A stretch of DNA of 15,935 bases from an uncultured Ruminococcus sp. (GTDB lineage Bacteria; Bacillota; Clostridia; Oscillospirales; Ruminococcaceae). The position numbers and the translations under genes were made by a program. The first letter of the stretch is position 1. Each line of letters starts with the position of its first letter. Shown here in pieces: positions 1-8,202 of this stretch. A model generated the notes under the pieces. The model was not told the origin of the DNA, did not search any database, and saw only the letters and a program-made list of their open reading frames with translations. The DNA lies in the NCBI GenBank assembly GCA_902772615.1, contig CACYBC010000128.1:1-15935 (forward strand), in the 5' to 3' direction.

Positions 1-1872
1 AGCGCCATGTACTATGACGGGCTCGCGGCGCACTACGGGTTCTCCGTGGACACGCCTTTCGGAGAGCTGGACAAGACTGCAAGGGACGTTCTGTTCTACG
101 GAACCGGTGGCAAGCTTGTTCTCTTTACACGCTCAAATGCCTTCGGATCGTCCTCCTACAAGGCCGCATTTGAAGGAATAATCAACAACCTGGAGCGCAG
201 ATTCGCCGAAACGAACAGCGAGTGGTCTAAAGAAGAGATCTCTGCGCTGATGAGCGCCGAGGAGTGCCCGGAATGCCACGGCCACAGGCTCAAACCTGCG
301 AGCCTTGCGGTCACAGTTGCCGGGAAGAACATAATGGAACTCTGCGACATGTCCGTAACGAAGCTCCTGGATTTCTTCAACACAGTGGAACTCACGGAGC
401 GTGAGACATACATCGCAGGAAACGTAATAAAAGAGATAAAGCAGCGCCTTTCATTCCTTGTGAATGTGGGACTGGGTTATCTGACTTTGTCCAGAGCCAG
501 CATGACGCTGTCCGGCGGTGAAAGCCAGCGTATCCGCCTGGCGACACAGATCGGGTCTTCGCTGATGGGAGTCCTGTACATACTGGATGAGCCATCCATA
601 GGTCTCCACCAGAGAGACAACAGAAAGCTCATAGACGCCCTCAAGAACCTGAGGGATCTCGGCAACACCGTCATCGTGGTGGAACACGATGAGGAGACGA
701 TAATGAGTGCCGACTATGTGGTGGACATAGGCCCTCTTGCCGGGGTTAACGGCGGAAAGATCCTCTATCAGGGAGACGTGAAAGGCCTTCTGGAATGCCC
801 CGAATCTCTCACGGGACAGTATCTGTCCGGGAAAAAGAAGATAGAGGTGCCGGCAGAAAGAAGAGCAGGGAGCGGCAGAAATCTCGTCTTCCGTGGATGC
901 AGGCAGAACAACCTCAAGGATCTGGATGTATCATTCCCGCTCGAAAAGCTGATCTGCATCACCGGAGTATCCGGATCGGGGAAATCGTCGCTGCTCAACG
1001 ACATAGTGTTCAAGAAACTGAACGTCGAACTGAACAGAGCCCGCGAGATACCGGGGAAGTTCTCTGCCGTTGAAGGACTGGAGTACGTGGACAAGTGCAT
1101 CGGCATCGACCAGTCTCCCATAGGAAGGACCCCGAGATCCAATCCCGCCACGTACATAGGATTGTTCAATCTGATAAGAGATGTCTTCGCGTCTACGGCG
1201 GAAGCCAAACTGCGTGGATACGGACCCGGAAGGTTCTCCTTCAACGTAAAGGGAGGCAGGTGCGAGGCTTGCGAGGGAGACGGTCTCATCAAGATCGAGA
1301 TGCACTTCCTTCCCGACGTGTATGTGCCGTGCGATGTCTGCAAGGGCAAGAGATACAACAGGGAGACACTGGAAGTAAAATACAAGGGAAAGAACATATA
1401 CGACGTGCTGGAGATGACCGTCGATGAAGCCCTGGGATTCTTCAAGACGCATCCGAAGATCACGAGAAAGCTCCAGACTCTCAAGGATGTCGGGCTGGGG
1501 TATATAAAGCTCGGACAGGCCTCCACGACGCTGTCCGGCGGAGAAGCCCAGCGCGTTAAGCTCGCCAATGAGCTGTCCAAGATAAGCACCGGAAGGACGG
1601 TATACATTCTCGACGAGCCGACCACAGGCCTTCACACGGCAGACGTTCACATGCTCATAGAGGTGCTGAACAAGCTGGTGGATGCAGGCAACACAGTCAT
1701 AGTGATAGAACACAATCTGGACGTCATAAAGTCCGCCGACTGGGTCATAGATCTGGGGCCTGAAGGCGGTGACGGAGGAGGACGGCTGATCGCGGAGGGG
1801 ACTCCCGAGGAGGTCGCCGAGGTTCCGGATTCATTTACAGGGGAATATCTGAAGAAAGTGCTAACCAGATGA
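1..1872 (+). CDS. uvrA: UvrA, excinuclease ABC subunit A (5' end outside window)
   Basis: DNA-damage-recognition ATPase of nucleotide excision repair; it loads UvrB at lesions in the cytoplasm. The frame is open from base 1, so the ATG at 7 is internal. About 623 codons are present of a family length near 940, so roughly 320 residues are missing, including the first Walker A and the UvrB-binding region. Visible in order: a CxxCxGxRL motif (from base 265); ABC signature LSGGESQ (508) and Walker B LDEPS of the first ATPase; Walker A GVSGSGKSS of the second ATPase (about 964); the zinc module CX2C-X19-CX2C (from about 1261), which follows the GPGRFSFNVKGG stretch; second signature LSGGEAQ (1531); LDEPTTGLH; and an H-loop VIEHN. 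No key residue is missing in the visible part. The 3' end overlaps miaB by 4 bases (ATGA), which suggests translational coupling. Identification is secure. Confidence 0.98.
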   Translation, partial: SAMYYDGLAAHYGFSVDTPFGELDKTARDVLFYGTGGKLVLFTRSNAFGSSSYKAAFEGIINNLERRFAETNSEWSKEEISALMSAEECPECHGHRLKPASLAVTVAGKNIMELCDMSVTKLLDFFNTVELTERETYIAGNVIKEIKQRLSFLVNVGLGYLTLSRASMTLSGGESQRIRLATQIGSSLMGVLYILDEPSIGLHQRDNRKLIDALKNLRDLGNTVIVVEHDEETIMSADYVVDIGPLAGVNGGKILYQGDVKGLLECPESLTGQYLSGKKKIEVPAERRAGSGRNLVFRGCRQNNLKDLDVSFPLEKLICITGVSGSGKSSLLNDIVFKKLNVELNRAREIPGKFSAVEGLEYVDKCIGIDQSPIGRTPRSNPATYIGLFNLIRDVFASTAEAKLRGYGPGRFSFNVKGGRCEACEGDGLIKIEMHFLPDVYVPCDVCKGKRYNRETLEVKYKGKNIYDVLEMTVDEALGFFKTHPKITRKLQTLKDVGLGYIKLGQASTTLSGGEAQRVKLANELSKISTGRTVYILDEPTTGLHTADVHMLIEVLNKLVDAGNTVIVIEHNLDVIKSADWVIDLGPEGGDGGGRLIAEGTPEEVAEVPDSFTGEYLKKVLTR

Positions 1873-3230
1873 TAAACAACGAAGTACTCAGCAGCGCCTT
1901 GAGAGAGCGTTTCGGCCGTCAGCCGCAGCTGTTCATCCGCACCTACGGATGCCAGCAGAACGTCGCCGACTCCGAGAAGATCAGGGGACTCATGGAAGGG
2001 CTCGGATGCATCGTGTGCGATGATCCCTCCGCTGCGGACATAGTGATCTTCAACACATGCGCTGTGCGCGGCCATGCCGAGGACAGGGTGTTCGGGAACA
2101 TAGGAGCGATGAAGTCCGTAAAAGCGGAACGCCCCGAGGTCATAGTGATCATGGGAGGCTGCATGGTGCAGCAGCCCCACATAGCGGACAGCATCAGGAA
2201 GAGCTATCCTTATGTCGACATAATATTCAACACCAATAACATATCCGAACTGCCGGACAGGATCTCGGGTTTCCTGGATACAGGAAAGCGCCTGCTGGAT
2301 CCTTCCTGCAGCGAGTATACCCTCAATGAAGGCATACCCGCGGTCAGGGACATGGAGAGATGCAGGGCGTATCTGCCCATAATGTACGGCTGTAACAACT
2401 TCTGCAGCTACTGCGTGGTCCCTCTCGTGAGGGGAAGAGAGCGCAGCAGACGGCCGGAGGACGTGGTGAAGGAGTTCCGCGAGTGCGTGCAGGCCGGTTG
2501 CAAGGACATAATGCTCCTGGGACAGAACGTCAACTCGTACGGCAACAACTCAGGCTTCGGAGTGGATTTCCCGGATCTTCTCAGGATGCTCAATGACGTC
2601 GAAGGCGATTTCGTCATCAGATTCATGACGAGCCATCCCAAGAACGCATCAAAGAAGCTTTTCGACACCATCGCCGAATGCGGCAAGATCAGCAGGCACA
2701 TACATCTTCCGGTCCAGTCAGGATCCGACAGGATCCTGAAGCTCATGAACCGCAACTATACCAGAGAGCAGTACATGGAGCTGATAAACTACGCGAGAAG
2801 CGTTATACCGGACGTATACTTCACCTCCGACATCATAGTGGGATTCCCCGGAGAGACGGAAGAGGAGTACCTGCAGACCTGTTCGCTGATAGAGGAAGCG
2901 AACTACTATGCCACCTTCAGTTTCATATATTCCAAGAGGGAGGGGACTCCTGCTGCGAAGATGCCGGACGACACTCCGCACAGCGTAAAGGCGCAGCGCC
3001 TCAACGCCCTCAACGAGATACAGAGGAAGGTGACGGAGAAGCTTGAGCTCGGACTCGTCGGAACGAAGCAGAGGGGCATCTGCACCGGATACCTGCAGGA
3101 CGGCACTTTCGAGTGCAGGATAAACAACAACGCGGAAGTCACAGTGACGGGCAGCGCAGAGATCAACAGTTTCTGCGACATCACCATCACCGATTACATA
3201 AACAGAAGATTATACGGAAAGGCAGAATAA
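1869..3230 (+). CDS. miaB: MiaB, tRNA-2-methylthio-N6-dimethylallyladenosine synthase
   Basis: Radical SAM methylthiotransferase that adds the 2-methylthio group to i6A37 in tRNAs reading UNN codons. Its substrate is the product of MiaA, encoded downstream at 8168. The 453 residues match the family length. The N-terminal UPF0004 domain carries C28, C64 and C98 (in TYGCQQN, FNTCAVR and GGCMVQQ), the expected ligands of the auxiliary 4Fe-4S cluster. The radical SAM motif CX3CX2C is C175, C179, C182 (YGCNNFCSYC). A TRAM-type RNA-binding domain ends the protein. TYGCQQN followed by ADSE, together with the gene order, supports MiaB over the MtaB or RimO paralogues. The ATG at 1869 overlaps the uvrA stop. 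The next gene starts 1 base after the stop. Confidence 0.96.
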   Translation: MINNEVLSSALRERFGRQPQLFIRTYGCQQNVADSEKIRGLMEGLGCIVCDDPSAADIVIFNTCAVRGHAEDRVFGNIGAMKSVKAERPEVIVIMGGCMVQQPHIADSIRKSYPYVDIIFNTNNISELPDRISGFLDTGKRLLDPSCSEYTLNEGIPAVRDMERCRAYLPIMYGCNNFCSYCVVPLVRGRERSRRPEDVVKEFRECVQAGCKDIMLLGQNVNSYGNNSGFGVDFPDLLRMLNDVEGDFVIRFMTSHPKNASKKLFDTIAECGKISRHIHLPVQSGSDRILKLMNRNYTREQYMELINYARSVIPDVYFTSDIIVGFPGETEEEYLQTCSLIEEANYYATFSFIYSKREGTPAAKMPDDTPHSVKAQRLNALNEIQRKVTEKLELGLVGTKQRGICTGYLQDGTFECRINNNAEVTVTGSAEINSFCDITITDYINRRLYGKAE

Positions 3231-3231
3231 A

Positions 3232-3651
3232 ATGTTTGAGAACAACAGGATCATAGAACTTGCGCGTGAGCTCGGCGCCGAGATCCAGAAGACCGAGGAA
3301 TACTTCAGCTATCAGCTCGCAAACCAGCGAAACGATGAGGATGACGAGCTCCAGGCCATGATCTCCTCCTTCAACATCGCGCAGATGAATCTGCAGAGAG
3401 CGATGAAGGAGACTGAGAAGGACGACGAGAAGATCGCGGGATATACCGATGAGCTCAACGAAGCCTATAACGGCATCATGTCCAACGAGAACATGCGTAA
3501 CTACGTGGTGAGCAAGGATTACATGGAGAGGGAACTCAACTTCATCTACCAGATCCTTGCCGCGTCGATCAACGGAAAAGATCCCTTCACGGTCGAGGAA
3601 TCAGCCGGAGGCTGCAGCGGAGACTGCAGTTCCTGCGGCAGCTGCGGCTGA
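3232..3651 (+). CDS. YlbF/YmcA (RicA-like) family protein with Cys-rich tail
   Basis: A 139-residue, mainly helical, charged protein of the Com_YlbF family (I..ARELG..I at the N-terminus, then long helices). Its position directly after miaB and before mutS matches Bacillus ymcA (ricA). There, RicA, RicF and RicT form an iron-sulfur complex that helps RNase Y mature certain mRNAs and affects competence, sporulation and biofilm formation. Whether this protein is a RicA or RicF equivalent cannot be settled from one sequence, so no symbol is given. The C-terminus ends in a Gly/Ser-rich tail with cysteines 128, 132, 135 and 138 (CX3CX2CX2C), suited to bind an iron-sulfur cluster or zinc. No signal peptide or membrane segment. 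The start is supported by an AAAGG-type site upstream, 1 base of spacing to miaB, and the fit to the family N-terminus. Family call is firm; function is inferred. Confidence 0.85.
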   Translation: MFENNRIIELARELGAEIQKTEEYFSYQLANQRNDEDDELQAMISSFNIAQMNLQRAMKETEKDDEKIAGYTDELNEAYNGIMSNENMRNYVVSKDYMERELNFIYQILAASINGKDPFTVEESAGGCSGDCSSCGSCG

Positions 3652-3680
3652 AAAAATACTGGAAAGAACGGTAGACTGAA

Positions 3681-6281
3681 ATGGCGTTTCCAGAGGTGAC
3701 TGCTCAGCTGTCTCCCATGATGAGACAGTATATCGAAGTCAAAAAACAGCATCCGGACAAGCTGCTGATGTACAGACTCGGAGATTTCTACGAGCTGTTC
3801 TTTGATGATGCCGTCACCGCCTCCAGAGAGCTTGAGCTGGTGCTCACCGGGAGAGACTGCGGTCTGCCTCAGCGGGCCCCCATGTGCGGCGTGCCCTATC
3901 ATGCGGTGGACGGATATGTGTCCCGGCTCGTAGAGAAGGGATACAAGGTCGTCATTTGCGAGCAGATGGAAGATCCCGCCAAGGCCAAGGGGCTGGTAAA
4001 GAGAGACATAGTCAGGATAGTCACGCCCGGTACGCTTACGGACACCGATGTGCTGGAGGATTCCAGGAACAACTACGCGGCTGCCGTATATATCGACGGC
4101 TCCCGCTACGGGGCCGCGTTCGCGGACATATCCACCGGCGAACTGCATGTCACCGAGGGAGAAGGAGGACTGCGCGAAGTGCTCCTGGAACTGTCGCGGT
4201 ATCTCCCCAGAGAGGTACTGTGCAACAGCGATATAAACTCGGACAGCGGGATATCCGCGTTCTTCTCAAAGAACACCATCTCATTCCAGAGACTCTCCGC
4301 GGCATATTTCGATGCCGATTCGGGAGCCCGGACCGTCACCGAGCAGTTTGATGCCGATACGGTAAAGTCACTGGGAGTGAACAGGCACAGGCACGCTGTT
4401 TCCGCTGCGGGAGCGCTCATCAGATACATAGGCGAGACACAGTTCTCGGGACTGAAAAGGCTCTGCTCTGCGGATTTCTTCAGTTCCAGGGACTACATGC
4501 TCCTGCCCGAGAGCTGCCGCAGGAACCTGGAGATAACCGAGACCATGCGGTCCGGCGAGAGGCGCGGAAGCCTGCTGTGGGCCATAGACAGGACCTCGAC
4601 ATCCATGGGCAAGAGGCTTCTGAGGACTTTCCTGGAAAAACCTCTGCTGGATCCTGTGCAGATCAATCTGAGACTGGATGCCGTTGAGGAGTTCAACAAT
4701 AACTCGGTGCTGTGCGCCCAGCTGTCCGACAGCCTGAAGGGGGTATTCGACCTTGAGAGGCTGATGACCAGGATCATGTACGGAAAATGCACGCCCAGGG
4801 ATCTCATAGCATTCTCAGCCACATCGGTCAGGTTAGGGGAGATAAAGGCCCTGTCGGCGTCCTTCCGCACGAAGCTGCTGCGCAGGCTTGCTTCCGCCGT
4901 TGATACGCTTGACGATCTCAAGGAGGAGATCAACTCCACCATAGCTGACGATCCTCCGGCACTTCTGAAAGACGGCGGATACATAAGACAGGGAAGGAAC
5001 CCAGAGATAGACGAACTGAGGGAACTTCTGCATGATTCCAAGTCATATCTGGCCAAACTGGAGCAGTCCACCAAGGAGAAGACCGGGATCAAGAATCTGC
5101 GTGTCGGATACAACAGGGTGTTCGGATACTATTTCGAAGTATCCAAATCGAACATAGATTCGGTTCCGGATTATTTCATTAGAAAACAGACGCTCACGAC
5201 AGGTGAGAGATACATAACCGAAGAACTCAAGGATCTTGAGAACAGGATCCTTTCAGCCGGAGAGAGGCTCGATCTTCTCGAGAGGGATCTCTACGACCGG
5301 CTTTGCCAGAAGCTTACCGACAACCTGCAGCGCGTACAGGACACATCCTACGCTGTGGCGTACATCGATGTTCTCTGCGCGCTTGGAGAACTGGCGCGGG
5401 ACAACGGCTACTGCAGGCCTGAAGTCGACAGCAGCGACGTGATAAGGATCACTTCCGGCAGACATCCGGTCGTTGAGCTGGTACTCAGGGACGAGATGTT
5501 CGTCCCCAACGACACGAACCTCGACTGCAGGAACAATCTGGTCAATCTGATCACGGGGCCCAACATGGCCGGAAAATCCACATACATGAGACAGGTGGCT
5601 CTTATCACCATCCTCGCCCAGATAGGATCCTTCGTGCCTGCCGCATCCGCGAGGATAGGGGTGGTGGATTCCATCTATACGCGTGTGGGAGCCAGCGATG
5701 ATCTGTTCTCTGGCGACTCCACGTTCATGGTGGAGATGAAGGAAGTGGCCGAGATACTGGAGAATGCGGGACCCGGAAGCCTGGTCATCCTGGATGAGAT
5801 CGGAAGAGGCACATCCACTTATGACGGAATGAGCATAGCCAGGAGCGTCATCGAGTATATCTGCTCGGAGGGCGGCATAGGCTGCAAGACCATGTTCGCC
5901 ACGCATTACCATGAACTCACCGACATGGATGCGGATTTCAGCAACCTCAAGAATTACAACATCGCCGCCAAGAAGAGGGGCGATACGATAACTTTCCTTA
6001 GAAGGATAGTGGAAGGGCCAGCTGACGACAGCTACGGCATCGAGGTCGCAAACCTTGCCGGTGTGCCGTCTGAGGTGACAGACAGGGCAAAGGAGATCCT
6101 TGCGTCGCTGGAGGAGAAGAATCCTGACCGCATCGAGAGAAGGATCATAACCACCAGTGTTGAGAACACGAGTGAGATAGAGGAAGAACTGAGCAGGATG
6201 CATATCGAGGCGATCACTCCGCTGGAAGCGATGGGCATCCTGGACAAACTCATAAAGGCCGCCAGGAAGAAGAGGGAATAA
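3681..6281 (+). CDS. mutS: MutS, DNA mismatch recognition ATPase
   Basis: Binds mismatches and small loops as a dimer, then recruits MutL. The 866 residues are a normal MutS1 length. The mismatch-wedge motif F36-x-E38 (in GDFYELF) distinguishes it from MutS2. Domain order is the mismatch-binding domain, connector, lever/clamp helices, then the ATPase. The ATPase shows Walker A GPNMAGKST at residues 626-634, Walker B LVILDE at 701-706 followed by GRGTST, and ATHYHEL further on. The C-terminus has the usual dimerisation helix (TPLEAMGILDKL). Just before it, around residues 815-840, the Q-x-[LS]-L-F type clamp-binding motif found in many MutS proteins is not recognisable. The start follows the preceding gene by 29 bases, with only a weak Shine-Dalgarno (GGTAGA). 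The N-terminus LSPMMRQYIE aligns with family starts. mutL begins 1 base after the stop. Confidence 0.98.
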   Translation: MAFPEVTAQLSPMMRQYIEVKKQHPDKLLMYRLGDFYELFFDDAVTASRELELVLTGRDCGLPQRAPMCGVPYHAVDGYVSRLVEKGYKVVICEQMEDPAKAKGLVKRDIVRIVTPGTLTDTDVLEDSRNNYAAAVYIDGSRYGAAFADISTGELHVTEGEGGLREVLLELSRYLPREVLCNSDINSDSGISAFFSKNTISFQRLSAAYFDADSGARTVTEQFDADTVKSLGVNRHRHAVSAAGALIRYIGETQFSGLKRLCSADFFSSRDYMLLPESCRRNLEITETMRSGERRGSLLWAIDRTSTSMGKRLLRTFLEKPLLDPVQINLRLDAVEEFNNNSVLCAQLSDSLKGVFDLERLMTRIMYGKCTPRDLIAFSATSVRLGEIKALSASFRTKLLRRLASAVDTLDDLKEEINSTIADDPPALLKDGGYIRQGRNPEIDELRELLHDSKSYLAKLEQSTKEKTGIKNLRVGYNRVFGYYFEVSKSNIDSVPDYFIRKQTLTTGERYITEELKDLENRILSAGERLDLLERDLYDRLCQKLTDNLQRVQDTSYAVAYIDVLCALGELARDNGYCRPEVDSSDVIRITSGRHPVVELVLRDEMFVPNDTNLDCRNNLVNLITGPNMAGKSTYMRQVALITILAQIGSFVPAASARIGVVDSIYTRVGASDDLFSGDSTFMVEMKEVAEILENAGPGSLVILDEIGRGTSTYDGMSIARSVIEYICSEGGIGCKTMFATHYHELTDMDADFSNLKNYNIAAKKRGDTITFLRRIVEGPADDSYGIEVANLAGVPSEVTDRAKEILASLEEKNPDRIERRIITTSVENTSEIEEELSRMHIEAITPLEAMGILDKLIKAARKKRE

Positions 6282-6282
6282 A

Positions 6283-8202
6283 ATGGGATTGGTACATGTG
6301 CTCGATGACAGAGTAAGGGAGCTCATCTCCGCCGGAGAGGTGGTCGAACGCCCTGCTTCTGTCGTCAAGGAACTGGTCGAGAACGCGCTCGATGCCGGGG
6401 CTGACAGGATAGATATCGAGCTGAGGAACCACGGCCTCGGTATGATATCCGTCACTGACAACGGCAAGGGGATCGAGGAAGACGATATAAGGACCGCATT
6501 CCTCAGGCACGCCACCAGCAAGATCAGCAGCGAAGAGGATCTCAACTCCATCGGATCCCTCGGGTTCAGGGGAGAAGCTCTGGCAGCCATCGCGGCGGTC
6601 TCAAGAGTAAGACTGTCTACCAAGACTCCCGAGAACGTCCATGGATTCAGATATATCATCGAAGGCGGGAAGGAAGTCTCCCTGCAGGAGTGCGGAACTC
6701 CCACAGGCACCAATGTCACTGTGACCGACCTCTTTTACAACACGCCCGCCAGGATGAAATTCCTCAAGAAAGATGTCGCGGAAGGCAACGCCTGCGAACA
6801 GCTGATATGGCATATAGCACTGTCGGAACCGGATGTTTCATTCCGGCTGATCAGGGAAGGAAAACTGGTCCTGCGCACAACGGGACAGGGCCTTTATTCC
6901 GCAGTCTTCGACCTTTTCCCGAGAGAGATCGCGTCCGGAATGGGAGAGATCTCCACAGCCCCCGGAGAGAGCGTGGCGGTCAGCGGATACATATCTTCTC
7001 CGATGCAGTCCAGGGCAAGCAGGAGCCTGCAGCATATATCGGTAAACGGACGCTACATACGCAGCAGATCGATACAGGCCGCGGCCGAGGAAGCTTACAG
7101 GGGATTCATGATGCAGGGCAAATTCCCTGCGTTCGTCATCTCAGTCACGGTCCCTCTTGATGCTGTCGATGTCAATGTCCATCCCGCGAAGACGGAGATA
7201 AGATTCACGGATGAAAGATCAGTGACCCGTGCCGTATACAGAGCTGTCCGCGAGACGGTGCAGCAGCTCGGATCGGCTACGCCGGAACTGGCCGTCTCTG
7301 ATGTTTCATCAGACGGGCAGACAGTTACTGCTGCGGATACTGAGGCGGCAGCCCCTGCCGTGCAGGAGACAAGAGCCGCAGACCGCCCGGCAGGCGGCGG
7401 AAACATCTCCTTCCATTCGGAGAGGGTACCGTCCGGCTTCAGGGATCCCGCGAGGGAGATCTTTGAGGATCTGGTGCGGATAGACGGTTCGGAAGACACC
7501 GGACCGGCTCCTGTCAGACCGTCCTCTCTCGATATATTCCCGGAAACGGATATAACTTCCGCACCGGTACAGACATCCTTCGATCCTGAACCGGAAAAGG
7601 CTGCGGATGAAGAGCAGGTCCTCTTCAGGGAGGATCACCTCAGGGTCGTGGGCGAACTGTTCGACACATATATCGTCGCAGGGGCCGGAGACCAGATGGT
7701 AATGATAGACATGCACGCCGCTCACGAGAGGCTGCTGTATGAACTCATAAGGGACGCCCATCAGAATGTGGACAGTCAGATCCTGCTTGAACCTGTGGTA
7801 GTATCTCTCTCGCCTGACGAGAAGCAGGCGCTTCTGGACAACACGGAAGCGCTTGAAAAACTGGGCTTCTCTGTATCCGAACTGGGAGAGAGGGAAGTCG
7901 CTGTAAGGGAGATACCCACTTATCTCAAGAACAGCGCGGCGGCCGACGCGGTCACAGAGATCGCCAACGGACTGATAGAAAACAGCGAGTCGCTCACCTT
8001 TGAAGCCAGGGAATGGCTCATGCACTCCTCTGCGTGCAGGGCGGCCATCAAGGCGGGACATAAGGCCTCGCAGACCGAGATGGTGGCGCTGGCAGAGCAG
8101 ATACTGTGCGGAAACGTACCGAAATTCTGCCCCCATGGCAGACCTGTATATATAACCGTGTCCAAAAATGAGATCGAAAAGAGATTCGGAAGAATTGTTT
8201 GA
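6283..8202 (+). CDS. mutL: MutL, mismatch repair endonuclease
   Basis: Links mismatch recognition by MutS to strand incision. The 639 residues comprise an N-terminal GHKL ATPase (E33-N34 in VKELVENALDAG; GFRGEAL at 94-100), a low-complexity linker rich in Ala, Pro, Asp and Glu (about 335-440), and a C-terminal endonuclease domain. Nuclease motifs are present: D476-M-H-A-x2-E482-x4-E487 (a DQHA(X)2E(X)4E variant with Met for Gln), ACRAAIKAG from 584 and CPHGRP at 616-621. This is the metal-dependent nicking type found in bacteria without MutH. QILLEP (499-504) fits the Qxx[L/I]xP clamp-binding motif at the place where Bacillus MutL has one. A GAGGG site at the end of mutS serves as ribosome binding site. 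The gene overlaps miaA at its 3' end. Confidence 0.98.
   Translation: MGLVHVLDDRVRELISAGEVVERPASVVKELVENALDAGADRIDIELRNHGLGMISVTDNGKGIEEDDIRTAFLRHATSKISSEEDLNSIGSLGFRGEALAAIAAVSRVRLSTKTPENVHGFRYIIEGGKEVSLQECGTPTGTNVTVTDLFYNTPARMKFLKKDVAEGNACEQLIWHIALSEPDVSFRLIREGKLVLRTTGQGLYSAVFDLFPREIASGMGEISTAPGESVAVSGYISSPMQSRASRSLQHISVNGRYIRSRSIQAAAEEAYRGFMMQGKFPAFVISVTVPLDAVDVNVHPAKTEIRFTDERSVTRAVYRAVRETVQQLGSATPELAVSDVSSDGQTVTAADTEAAAPAVQETRAADRPAGGGNISFHSERVPSGFRDPAREIFEDLVRIDGSEDTGPAPVRPSSLDIFPETDITSAPVQTSFDPEPEKAADEEQVLFREDHLRVVGELFDTYIVAGAGDQMVMIDMHAAHERLLYELIRDAHQNVDSQILLEPVVVSLSPDEKQALLDNTEALEKLGFSVSELGEREVAVREIPTYLKNSAAADAVTEIANGLIENSESLTFEAREWLMHSSACRAAIKAGHKASQTEMVALAEQILCGNVPKFCPHGRPVYITVSKNEIEKRFGRIV

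Noticed and set aside
265..291. CPECHGHRL in UvrA as the first zinc finger
   Set aside because: By comparison with E. coli UvrA this CxxCxGxRL motif lies after the first zinc module, which is upstream of the window.
5253..6719. 488-codon minus-strand open frame over mutS and mutL
   Set aside because: Antisense to two clearly identified genes and spans their junction; no recognisable domain.
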